Origin: Kryptolebias marmoratus
Lineage: Eukaryota; Chordata; Actinopteri; Cyprinodontiformes; Rivulidae
Reading direction: 5' to 3'
DNA: 64,000 bases
Assembly: GCF_001649575.2 (NCBI RefSeq)
Contig: NC_051436.1
Coordinates: 2,993,682-3,057,681, forward strand
Shown here piece by piece: positions 12,401 through 25,400 of this stretch. Made by a program: the position numbers and the translations under genes. Every line of letters starts with the position of its first letter. The stretch's first letter is position 1. The notes below the pieces were generated by a model. The model made no database searches and was not told the origin of the DNA. It saw only the letters and a list, made by a program, of their open reading frames with translations.

Positions 12401-14453
12401 GCTCCAACACACCTGATCTGAATCAATGGGTGATTAACAGGCTTCTGCAGAACATGAAGAGGTGATTTAACCTCTGAATCAGGTGTGTTGGAGGAGAGGA
12501 ACAAGGAAAACATGCAGGATGGAGGCCCTGAGGACCAGGATTGCCCACCTAGATCTAGAAGAGGATCTGGATCAGAACCAGAATTTAACCCCATCATTTC
12601 CTGAAAATCTGTTTGTAACCTTTTGAGTAACTTGTGCACAGACAGACAGACTCTGCTGAAATAATAACAATTAATTATCCGATCTTTTCATTTGTTGTTT
12701 TAATATTTAAATTGTTTGTTCCAGCCGTTTACGGTTGACTCAACGCTGCTGCTGATAACGAACCTCCCAGACTTCGAGAGTAAAAGCTACACGGAGGCGG
12801 AGGTCGTCAATCTGCTCAGCAAGTTTGGATTTAAGTACGAGCACGACAGCATCTACGTCATTCCTCAGCTGTCCACGGTGAGAGCCCGGTTTTATTTCTG
12901 CCTTTCCACATTTAGGTCTGGATGTGTTTCAAGTTTTAATCGTTAGATTGCATCGAAATTGGACTTGCTTGTTTTGTTTCTTTCTTTCTTTCTTTCTTTA
13001 GTGATATGAAACTCAGACCCTCCAGGATTTTGCGATGTTGCGATCGCAACTATTAACGCAAAATCAAGCAAACCCCGCAAAATCGCAACTTTTTGTAACT
13101 TTGCCCAAAACACCACAACTTTCCCGCAACTTTAACCCAATATTTATTGTTTCTAAAGTGATTCGCCATCGTTTCTGCGGTCTAGTGTCTTCTTTGTGGG
13201 TTTGTGTAGCGTGGAATACAAAATAACCCCAAATAACTCAGGAAGAAGACACGTGACGTCACTTCCTGCAGACCAGGGACAATCCAGAAATGCTCATGAA
13301 TGTCAGTTTAGAAGCTATCAAAGTTCTCAAATAAAGCACCTTTTGAGAATGTCAATGTTTGTTGGGAATTATCTTACAGAACTAGGAAGGATTTTGGTTT
13401 ATATATTAAAAGTTATGGTTGTTTATTGATTTTAGTAAAAAAAAATTGCAACTTTTAGGAAAATGCCCCGTGAAATCCTGGAGGGATTGGAAAGTAAAGA
13501 TGCTGCTAAATGTGTGTTTTCTGATTATTATTTTTTTCCTTCCAGGCGTTTGCCCTCATGCCAAACGAGCGTTCGATGTTGGACCTCATCAGAGCGTCGG
13601 TTCACGAATGCCTCGTCCTCAGAAAGAGAAATCTCTTCTTACACATCGTCAAGGAGAACTTGTTAATGACTCCGGTAAGCAAGCAGACAATAATGCTCAT
13701 GTGTAGCCTACATGGATACACTCCAACAACTATACTGTCATTTTCAAATAAAATTGAGGGTTTTTGCACAAAAATATATAAGAAGAGATGACCTATTTCT
13801 GTAGGAATTTGAATTTATTTAACTTGTTTTGGTTTTGAAACCTTGTAATTTATTTTATGTCTATCAAAAATGTGCCTTTTGACTTTTGCCCAACTTCTTG
13901 AACATTTAATGAACTAATTAAACTAAATGATTATAAAAACCTGACACAGATTCTGAACTCTCGTGTTTCTCTTTCAGCTCGGCTTTTACAAATCCTTGAT
14001 GAAACTAACGCCTCTTGTAAGTAACTCAAACATACTGATCACTCCATAAAAACCCAACTCTTTAAAAGACAAATAAAATTTGACTTTAAATTGATTAACA
14101 TCGGACTGATGAGTTGGGCTCTGAGTCGAACAGTCAAATCAGGAAGAGGGTGTACTTACTTTGACTGTACATAAATCTTTTATATTTTGTATAATATTTA
14201 TCATAGACTTCACTGAATGAGAAGAGATGCAGTTAAACTATAGAAACTCTTAACGGGACGGCAGGACTAATGAGTGTCTCTGGTTTGAATCCTCACCTGT
14301 TAACGAGGCAGAGCGTGAACCAAGACGGAACGAGTTTAATCTACATCCGCGACATCTCGCCAAGTGAGGCCGACGACCTCAGAGAAGCTCTGAGGAAAAT
14401 CGGCTTCGTCAGAAACTTCCTGCCTCTTCTCAACAAGGTATGAGCCCATCTAC

Positions 14454-14486
<33 letters not shown>

Positions 14487-17400
14487 GAACCCCACGTGAC
14501 GAGTTGTTCCCGATGGTCTCGCATCTCTCTGCTCGTTTCAGGTTTTCATCGAGTTTGAGTCGGTTTATGACGCTGATCGGCTCGGGGTTTGGTACAGCTT
14601 CCTGAAGAAAGGCTTCTACCACATCGTTGACAGGATAAAACCACCGAGGAGCACCAAGAGAGCGAAACGTAAGGAGGTTCTATTGGATATTTAGTCAAAT
14701 TAAAGTTAATGGAAGTGATTCTGTCAGCGGTGGGTTAAATACGGGGCTGTGGAGTTCAGACCGGGCTAACCAGTTCCTTCCAGGATTTCGCGGGGCGTTT
14801 TCCTAAAAGTTGCGTTTTATTTTTGTTTTTTTTTACTAAAATCAATAAAAAACCATAATTTTTAATATATACACCAAAAATCCTTCCTAGTTTTGTAAGA
14901 TAATTCCCAACAAACATTGACATTCTCAAAAGGTGCTTTATTTGAGAACTTTGATAGCTTCTAAACTGACATTCATGAGCATTTCTGGATTGTCCCTGGT
15001 CTGCAGCTCTCCTCACATGTTTNNNNNNNNNNNNNNNNNNNNNNNNNNNNNNNNNNNNNNNNNNNNNNNNNNNNNNNNNNNNNNNNNNNNNNNNNNNNNN
15101 NNNNNNNNNNNNNNNNNNNNNNNNNNNNNNNNNNNNNNNNNNNNNNNNNNNNNNNNNNNNNNNNNNNNNNNNNNNNNNNNNNNNNNNNNNNNNNNNNNNN
15201 NNNNNNNNNNNNNNNNNNNNNNNNNNNNNNNNNNNNNNNNNNNNNNNNNNNNNNNNNNNNNNNNNNNNNNNNNNNNNNNNNNNNNNNNNNNNNNNNNNNN
15301 NNNNNNNNNNNNNNNNNNNNNNNNNNNNNNNNNNNNNNTGTTAACAGGAAGTGACGTCACGTGTCTTCTTCCTGAGTTATTTGGGGTTATTTTGTATTCC
15401 ACGCTACACAAACCCACAAAGAAGACACTAGACCGCAGAAACGGTGGCGAATCGCTTTAGAAACAATAAATATTGGGTTAAAGTTGCAAAAAGTTGCGAT
15501 TTTGCGGGGTTTGCTTGATTTTGCATTAATAGTTGCGATCGCAACATCATAAAATCCTGGAGGGTCTGATTGTTTCATTCTTAACCATAAAGATCTGTTG
15601 TTCCTTAAGCCGTAGCATGCGCCAACATCATTTAGTTATTTTGTTTTTAACTAACGTTTTCAATCTTGTTTAAAAAAAAAAAAAAAGAAAAGTAATGAAG
15701 GTTTTTCCAGTCCTGTGGATTCTTCTCATATTTGAAACGACACAACATGAATCTTATCATGATGAATCATGACGGATGAAGCTGCGTCGTTCTGCTGGGT
15801 TTAACGTTGCCCAGACGTATTTTAAACCAAAAATCTCTCCTCGGTTTCTCTCTGCGCAGCACCACAGCTGCCGAGGAACGCTCTGCCCGACAGCGAGGCC
15901 GTCATTCCCGGGTCAGACGTACCGAAAGCAGAATACGGCATTCCTCAGGGCACAACCTCGCCGTTTTGGATCACTATGACAACCAATCCCTACGTTTTCC
16001 CAACGGCATCTCCTTGGTTTAACATCCCAGGTAAGAAACAAAACTCGTTTAAAGATAATTCCAGATTTACTTTGCTTTCTGTAAATGACGCCGACTGAAT
16101 GTGTTCATTTCTGTCTCCTAGATTTCCTGACAGTCCAGCGAAAGGACATTTTAGTAAGCATAATTCTTTGTACATTTAAGCTTTTTATACCTTTGAGTGG
16201 TACTGATGTGAAAAAGAGGACCTAAGACAGACTTTTACAGTGTTTCAGTCAGTTGAATTGTTGTGAAAGTGTTTGAAACATTCAGGAAGTTTCCCGGAGG
16301 AAGCGCAGTGATCAGGTTTTCCTTCCTCCCGTAGACGGCTCTCCATCCGGGCTCCGTCTACTCCACGGTCATGCTGACGGGTTTACCGGAAGGAAACTAC
16401 AAACACGAGGACGTGGCCAGGCTGGTGTGGCCTTATTTCCCCCAACAGAACCTCCAGGCTCTGTACTACAACGTTCTGGTTCTCCCACTGCAGAGGCGGG
16501 TAAGGATCCAGACCAACTCTCAAAACCTTTTTAATTTTCAGTGCAGCTTGGTTAATCTCACAGCACGGTTTTAAGAAAGACGTCCATTGTTGCTGTTTTA
16601 TGGTAAAATTATTATAAAGCTTATTTATGACTTGCTATTTCTTTGTTCAGCATGAATTAGGGCTGCACAAATTATCAAAAATCTGTTGTCATTGGAGTAT
16701 CTGCACGTTGAATATCGGTATTGGACAGTCTTACAGTAAATTGTGCTTAAACTGGATGTCAGTAATATATTTGGCAATCAAATGGATCCCCGCCAAAATC
16801 AAGCAAACCCCGCGAAATCGCGACTTTTTGCAACTTTGCCCAAAACACCACAACTTTCCCGCAACTTTAACCCAATATTTATTGTTTCTAAAGTGATTCG
16901 CCATCGTTTCTGCGGTCTAGTCTCGTTTTTGTGGGTTTGTGTAGCGTGGAATACAAAATAACCCCAAATAACTCAGGAAGAAGACACGTGACGTCACTTC
17001 CTGTTAACATCAGAATGCCGGGAGCGTGCAGGAGCAGCGACCGAAGCCAAAATGTGCGCTAATGCTTCACATTTGCCCANNNNNNNNNNNNNNNNNNNNN
17101 NNNNNNNNNNNNNNNNNNNNNNNNNNNNNNNNNNNNNNNNNNNNNNNNNNNNNNNNTCAAAGTTCTCAAATAAAGCACCTTTTGAGAATGTCAATGTTTG
17201 TTGGGAATTATCTTACAGAACTAGGAAGTATTTTGGTTTATATATTAAAAGTTATGGTTGTTTATTGATTTTAGTAAAAAAAAAATGCAACTTTTAGGAA
17301 AATGCCCCACAAAATCCTGGAGGGATTGGTTAATATCGTTCAGCCCCAGCATGAATACAAACTGGGTTTTTTTGTCCTTTGCAGTGGTTTTATTTGGTAA

Positions 17401-20400
17401 ATTTAGTGTTTTTTGAGATTGTGCTTGTTGGTTTGGTTTTTTTCTGAATATGCGTGTTCGCTGATCTTACGTTTTCAACACGATGCTGTTTTTGTTTGAG
17501 TTAATTTGGCGGTCGTTCTGTTCAGCTTAGATATAATAAATAATCCTGTTAGCAGAGACTAAAATACCCCAAATCTGTCTTAGTTCTTCAGGTATCGGGT
17601 TTAAAATAAGTGAAGAAAATAAAAAAATCTTCAGTCTACAGCATCTATGTTAAACTGAGTCTGCTCCTTTTTTATTGTTTGAGTGAATTAGAGATGATGT
17701 GTAATAAATAGCCACTGTCTTTAAATGCATCTGAGTGTTTTTTTTTTTTCCTTTCTGATCCTCACCTTCAGGCCTTTGTGTATTTCTACGACCGGGAGGC
17801 GTGCTGCAGTTTCGTTCGAGATCACGTCAAAAAGCCGTTTTCCGTCGGAAGCTCCGCCCTCCAAGTCCACTTCATCCTGCAGGACATGCGCCACGAACCC
17901 AGCGAGGTACGAAAACTGCGGGGACAGCGTCTGACGGTGGCACTCTGTGGGCTGCAGCGCTCCGACAGTCGGGTTTCGGTTCGCTTCAGTGTTTGAAAGC
18001 TTGTCTGTAAAGATTCAAACCAGGCGATGGTGCAGATCTGTGAAAATGTTCAATTAGATCAAGATAAAAAAAACATTTTAATACATCATAACACAAGCTC
18101 TAAACTACACAAACTTCTCTTAGGAAAATATTGTTTATATATAATAATACTGTAATACATTATTTTATGTATTTAAGGTGTGTTCAGGTTTATCCTGCAT
18201 TATTTAAAGAGTAATTTACTCTTAAAAACCTTCATTATGAAAATGATTTCCAGCTTTTTTTTGCTTCTGACATCATATTTTCTGCCATCCTGGTGCTACT
18301 TGGTCAGAAAACAAAAATATTTGTAACGTTTTAAATGTATATTTGGCCTAAAAATGTCTCCCAGTTAATTAATTTGATTGATTGTTTGGTAAATAAAAGT
18401 CAAACTAAGACTTTTCTTTGATTTGATTTCTGTTTTACTTTACTTTAATTAAAATACAGCATCTAATGGATTTTATTATTCATTTTGGTTTAAAACCTTT
18501 TTAAAAAATGTACAGATGTTTAAACATTTACATTAAATACAGCTTGTTTTGGGTAAAAATGTGCTTTAATGAAAGTTGTTTTTTTCTTTTTAATTTCTAA
18601 ATTTTCACATTTTTCAAAAGTTTGCAACAACGTCTCCACCAGATATTGTTTTTTTGTATATGTGAGGATAAAATGTTGTTTTGTTTGCAGGAGGTCATGT
18701 ACAGAACCTTCATGAAGTGGAGCAACGCTGTGAGTCGTTAATAAAAACAAAATAAAAATAATCTGCAGCCGATCTGTAAAATGAGCCTCTTTAACACGAA
18801 CCGTTGGTGTTTTTTTATTTTCAGCACGTCCCGGAGCTGCAGTTCCTGGAGAAGCGGCTGCTTTGTGTGGAGCTCTCTGAAACCAGCATGGACCTCGTCA
18901 AGAGGGTCATGGAAGAAGTAGCGTCTTTGGGTTGTTTTGTCAACTTCCTGCCGCTCGCCAACAGGGTACGACGAGGCAACGCCAGCCCGCCATCGTCCTC
19001 CACGAGAAGTCAGAAAGTCGGCTCTCAGTCACGTCGTTGCGTCATTTTGTTCTCGTAGCAGCTTCATCTGCTGCTTCTGTGCCGTGTGATTGGTCAGAAG
19101 TTGTTGATGTGGAAAAGCCGGTGAGCTTTAATGGAGCCATTTTGCTTCTAATGCTGACCGAGGCGCTGCACCGGTCTGTCGTGGTGAAGAGAGAGCTGAG
19201 TCAAAAGGCGAAGCTCTCGATTTACCGGTCGATCTACGTTCCTACCCTCATCTATGGTCACNNNNNNNNNNNNNNNNNNNNNNNNNNNNNNNNNNNNNNN
19301 NNNNNNNNNNNNNNNNNNNNNNNNNNNNNNNNNNNNNNNNNNNNNNNNNNNNNNNNNNNNNNNNNNNNNNNNNNNNNNNNNNNNNNNNNNNNNNNNNNNN
19401 NNNNNNNNNNNNNNNNNNNNNNNNNNNNNNNNNNNNNNNNNNNNNNNNNNNNNNNNNNNNNNNNNNNNNNNNNNNNNNNNNNNNNNNNNNNNNNNNNNNN
19501 NNNNNNNNNNNNNNNNNAGAGGAAGACCCAGGACACGCTGGAGGGACTGGGAACGCCTCGGGATTCCCCCGGAGGAGCTGGCCCAAGTGGCTGGGGAGAG
19601 GGAAGTCTGGGTCTCCCTGCTTAGGCTGCTGCCCCCGAGACCCGACCCCGGATAAGAGGAAGAAGATGGATGGATGGATGGATGGATGGATGAATCTCGT
19701 GGACGATGGAAGGCGTCTCACAAACACGTGACCGAGAACCGACTTTTTGACTTCTCGTGGAGGAAGACGGAGGCTTTTCGTGCTCAGACTCGTCAGTCTG
19801 TTTTAAACTACAGGAAGAAACGCTTCGTTTTATTTTATTTTATTTATATTTGCAGCTTTTGTTGAGTCATCTGTCGCTTCCTGAGTGAAGTACAGTCAGC
19901 ATTGATTAAGAAAAGACCACTAAATCTCTAATCGGTTATATGTGCTTAGAGTCACTAAAAAAGGTTTGTCTATCCAGTTATCTGTATCGATCTCATTGAT
20001 CCTTTATTTGTTTACACATTTGGTTTTTTCTCACCTCTGTAGTCCTTTAAATAAGATTTTAACTTTGACAGATTCTCACACGTTCTCTCGCTTGTTAAAT
20101 GTAAAAAATGTTTTTACCCTCAGATTTGCATCGAGATGGTCGGATCCAGCTGTGTTAGTAACGTGCTGGAGGAGGTTTCTCTGAGGCGGGATTTATCTGC
20201 ACACAAAACCTGGTATGTTTTATTATTTTTGTTTAATTCACTGACAGGACATCAAAGTAAATCAGGGCCGTCAAACTCTGTCACAGCTGATTATGGCAAA
20301 ATACTTTGTTTTTCTACAAATTATCCCATTTCTGAGATTGTTTGGAGCAGAAATCCAACGTTACATTTCCTCCTGCAGGCAAATGTTCGTTGATGATGCA

Positions 20401-22399
20401 GGATTAGATGTTTTCTTTATTAAATTACATTTGAATCATTGTGCAGACAGTGACAGAGTTTATGAGTTTGTTTTGAGAAGCTAAAATCAGAATAAAATCA
20501 AACAAGAAACTAGTTCAGCAGCAGCTTTTCCCTCATTTATAGTTTCACTAACTCCTTTTATTTTTTCCTCTGCAGGAGCAAAGTTCGACACGTCGAGTCG
20601 TGAGTATCGTTCTTTTATTTATTTATTCATCAAGTAAACAAAGTCAAAAAATAAAATCAGTGGTTTTCTGAAGGTTTAATGCCTCTAAAGTCAAAGATGG
20701 AATAAATGTTATAAATTAGACAACCTTACATCTCTTAGAAGTGGTAACTTCCAGGTGATGAATGACTTATTTTTGCATACGAATGGAAATTAATTAATCT
20801 CTTAAAAATGATTCAGATTAATAAAGCAGGCAGAGAAATAAAAGCTTCTCTCTTTATATAAACATAAATGTTCCGTTTCTTAATGAATCTCTTTAAAATT
20901 AAAGGTTCTTTGTTCTTAAATTTCAGTTTGAAGCTCCTAAAACAGCGTTTGAAAGACGCCGGTGAGATCACAATCAACCTGGATGGAGACGTGTCTCAGC
21001 TCTCTGAACTGTCTAACGAGAAGTCCGCCGTCCCCGAGGCGGCGGCGGCGGCGCCTGAGGAACGAGCCGTAGAACCTTCAGGAGTTTCTGAACCTCAACA
21101 CGAGCCCGAAGGAGCCGCAGGACGGTCCAGTGTTTCTAAAGAACCTCCCGACGTTCCCAAAACTGAGATCGAGCCGAAGGCAAAACCTGCAGGACCTCCA
21201 GATGTTTGTAAATCTGAGATGAGACCTGAAAAAAGAACCTCAGAACCTTTCATTGCTTCTAAAGCCGACCTCAAGCCTGAGAGACGAGCTTCAGATCCTC
21301 GGATTGTCTCCAAATCAGGGGCGACGCCTGAGAACCAACCTGTAGAACCTCCGAACGGTTCTGAATCTGAGAGAGGAGACCTAGAATCACCAGATGTTTC
21401 TGGATCTGACATCAGGTCCACGACAAAACCTCCAGATGTTTCCAGATCTGAGATCAAGTCCACAGCAAAACCTCCAGATGTTTCTAAATCTGCAGTCAAG
21501 TCCACGACAAAACCTCCAGATGTTTCTACGACTCAGATCAAGTCCACAACGAAGCCTCCAGATGTTTCGACTCAGATCAATCCAACAAAACCTCCAGATG
21601 TTTCTGTGTCTCAGATCAAGTCCACAACAAAGCCTCCAGATGTTTCTGGACCTCAAGCAAAGCTCGAGGACATATCTCCAGAACCTTCCCCGGCTGTCCT
21701 GGCTTCCAAAGCCGAGACGTCCACAGTGTCCTCATGTCCCCCCTGCAGGGAGACGTCAGCTGCAGGTATTCCTGTCGGCAGAACCAGATCCGTCGCAGCT
21801 TTATAAACTAAAAGCTGTTTTATTATTTTTGGGTGTCGTTCCTGAACCAGAACCAGAACCAGAACCAGAACCTGAACCCGACCGAATCCAGGCTGGAAAC
21901 GGTCATTTTACAGGAACTGCATTAAACTCAACAGCCTTTATTTGTTCCTACTTATTCAGGTTCTTTTATTTATTCTTTCAGCTTCAAGTGCCGTCAGCAA
22001 ACCTTCACCTGCCTCCACTGAATTATCTGGACCTGCCGAAACCGCTCCGCCAGCCGCGGGTCAAACCGAGGATTCCTCCCAGACCGTCGGAGAGAGGATG
22101 GAAAGCCTCCTGCTGCCACAAAACATATGTAAGGAATCCAAGGCATTCGTACGGAAACTGTAGATTTAAGCCTTTTTATTTCACTCCGTTGTTTTTACTT
22201 TTCTTCGCAGGCTGTTTGGAAAACAGAATCATCATGTCCAAAAAACAAGTAAGATTACTCAAAGCACTCGTGAGAAGTATAAAGCAGATACCCTTAACTT
22301 TTACTCAACTTTAAAAAGAATCTGAAGACTTTTAGTCTTATGATAGTCGGACTGATGATGCATTTTCCTGCAGAGTCGAACAGTTTTATTCACTTGCTG

Positions 22400-22437
<38 letters not shown>

Positions 22438-25400
22438 GTGTTTTAGCTGCCATCTTTTGTCCAAAGTCCCAGTTTAAATTGATGTTCGCCAATAAAGGCA
22501 CGCCAATTAACCAACCGGTGACCAGAATCGGACGATTTTTAGCTCCACTATCAACCAGCTGTTAAAAAATCTGATTTATTTTTTTATTGTTGCTATTATT
22601 TTTCCCCTGGTCCTTAAATGCACCACAGAAAAGTGCTCATTTCTGTTAAGAATGGCACATTTTAGTGAGCAAAGGATGCGTTTTTTTGTTTTAAATCCTT
22701 CCTAAATTATATAATTTACAACCACGTGGGTAAATGTTCATAAGGATTCAGTTATTTCTGTATAATTTACCAAAATTAACATATCTAACAGTAAATATTA
22801 GAGTTTTGTTTATTTTATCAGCTGTTTTGTTGGACACGTCTGTTTTATGTTGTAACATTAAAGTAATTTAAGTTTTTAGAAAAGAGAAATCTGAATCAAC
22901 TAAAACTTTTTAAAAATTTATTAGGAAGTTTTTTGCATTTGTGTTTCTTCGAATGTCTTAATTTATTTCAGATTTATTTATTTCTCTGTTGTTTGTTGTG
23001 TGATTATGGTTATTTGGGAGCTCAGAAATATAAAAACAGCCGCTGTGTTGTAGATTTTGTTGATCTTTAATGAGACATTTGAAATGAAATAATAATAAAG
23101 CCCACCTAAAAGCAGTTTTTATCTCATTTTGTCATCATTATAAGTCCGTATGAAAGACTTTTCTCAGTGTTTCTCTCTGTTTGCAGCGTTTTTCAATCCA
23201 GCTGAGGCTGTTATTAATAACCAACCTGCCGAAGTATCACGACGGCTGCTACACCGAGGCCAACCTCGCCAGGCTGCTCTGCAGATTCGGATTTCATTAT
23301 GACGACAGAAACATATATGTTGTCCCTCAGGCCCGCATGGTAAGACTTAAATCTGATTAATCTAAAGAGTATATGACACTGAGCTTGGAAGTTGCAGCCA
23401 TAATGGGACCATCCTTAAATCCCACCCCCTCCAAGTAAATTAACAGATTATTTCTAAATAACTTACCGTGACATCAACCCAGGACCCCGAGGTTTAGAGG
23501 GCCTCAAATTAGTTTTATTGCTTTAATAAATAAATGTTTTCCAGTGAGATTCAAGCCCGGATCAGTACTTTAGTTACTAAGTGCTTCATGGTTTCAGGTC
23601 GGTTTCTCTTCGCAATTATTTATTCATTTTTTTACATTTTTAAATCAATACGGTGCTGTTAGCTTCACTAAATGACTTTACTGTGAGTAATTCTGAACTA
23701 TAATGGTATAAAACTGTTTCTTTTGTAATTATTCTGCATTTACACCGTCTTCAGGTCCACGCAGCTTCGGCTCAGTATGGATGTGAACGTTTTCAGACAA
23801 TTCATTCTTGTTTCTTTCATTTAGTTGACCTAGAGAAAATCATTCATGCTTTTTTATCATCTCGCCCGGACTACTGTAATGCCCTTTTTTCCTGCCTGGA
23901 TAAATCCTCAAGCTCATGTTTGCAATCCATACAGAATGCAGCAGCCAGACTTCTCACCAAATCCAGTAAATCTTGTCATATCCCTCCTCTTCTATATTGA
24001 GTTGATTTTAGAATTCCTTTTAAGTTCTTGTGTTGACATACAGAGCATTACATGGCCAGGCTCCTGACTATCTTTGTCAACTTCTAACTAAATATTCTGC
24101 TGCCCGTGGTCTTCGTTCTGAGAGTCCGAATCTTTTGGTGGTTCCACGAACACGGTTAAAAACCAAAGGGGACCGCGGCCGTGGAACAGTTTGCCCTTGC
24201 AGCTAAAAACATTTTTATTTTCCCAGGCTTTTATCTCTTGATTTTGTTGTTTCTTTTGGTGGTTTTTGTGTCTAGTATGGTTTTTAAGGTTAGTTTTTGT
24301 TTTTACTGTTTTTATTATTGTGACTTTATGTCTGTGAAAAGCGCTTTATAAATAAACTTTACTTAATTACAATCTGGTTTTCGTAAAGCGAGGTAGTAGG
24401 TCGGCATTTTTTGTCTGATTTAGAAACTTTTCAAACTAAAAACTCTGCAGTCCCCCAAAGATTAAGGCCAGGACGATAACGAGTTCACAACCATGCTGGA
24501 GGCTTTGTGGCCAGACTAATGTAGGTCACACACACATATTCTGGTCTTGCCAGGAATTAGCTACATACTGGCAAAATGTATGCCTTATTTTGAAAAGCAT
24601 ATTAGGATATGGACTACCCAGATCATGCAAAACACTCTGGGCTGTCTCACATACGACATAATTCAAAAAGAGGATGAATATTTGTTAAAAATATTGCTCT
24701 CAGCAACAAAAAAAACATCACAAAACTATGGTATAAACAGGAACCCCCCGCTGTGGAAGAGATCTTTGTAATGGAGAAAATCACACATAGATTAAGATTG
24801 CAAGAGGATCAGTTTATTGTAAAGTGGGGTAAATGGAGGGATTATAGATGTAAGGATGCCACTTTTGTAGCCAGTTAAATACAGACATTGTTACTTCTCC
24901 ACTGTAACTGTTCAAGAAAATGTTCAATAAAAATGTTTCCCATCTCGTGTTGAAGAAAACTGGTGTCACTAGAAACCTTAAAATTAATTTTCACAAGCTC
25001 TGTTTTATAATTTGCAGGAGTTAAAACGGTTCATCGGCTTAATGGATCAAACTGATTGTTGTTGTTTTGTTTTCTTTCTCCCAGGCTTTTGTCCTCATGC
25101 AGAACTATTGGAGTGCACGGGAAGTTTTCAAATCTTCAGTGAAAAACCAGCTGTGCTTGAAAGGATCCCATCTCCGTGTGAACATCGTCAGCAGCAGGAT
25201 TTTCATGTCTCCAGTAAGCGTGTTCAGATAAACAGCTTCAGGTGGTCCAGGATTGGTTTTCTGGGCAGTTAAAACAGATTTCTGCAGTTGGAGCACAAAA
25301 TATGAGAAAAGGTGTAAAAAATTCCTGATTCTGGTCAAATAATCTCTTCTGACGTTCAGAAAAGTCTTTTTGTTTCAGTGACGTTGTGCAGGGTTTTAGC

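Noticed and set aside
14756..15016. Recurrent small protein starting RRAADQGQSRNAHECQ (also at 10, 10100, 13200 and 53500)
   Set aside because: It is part of the family 1 repeat, differs in length and frame between copies, and resembles no transposase.
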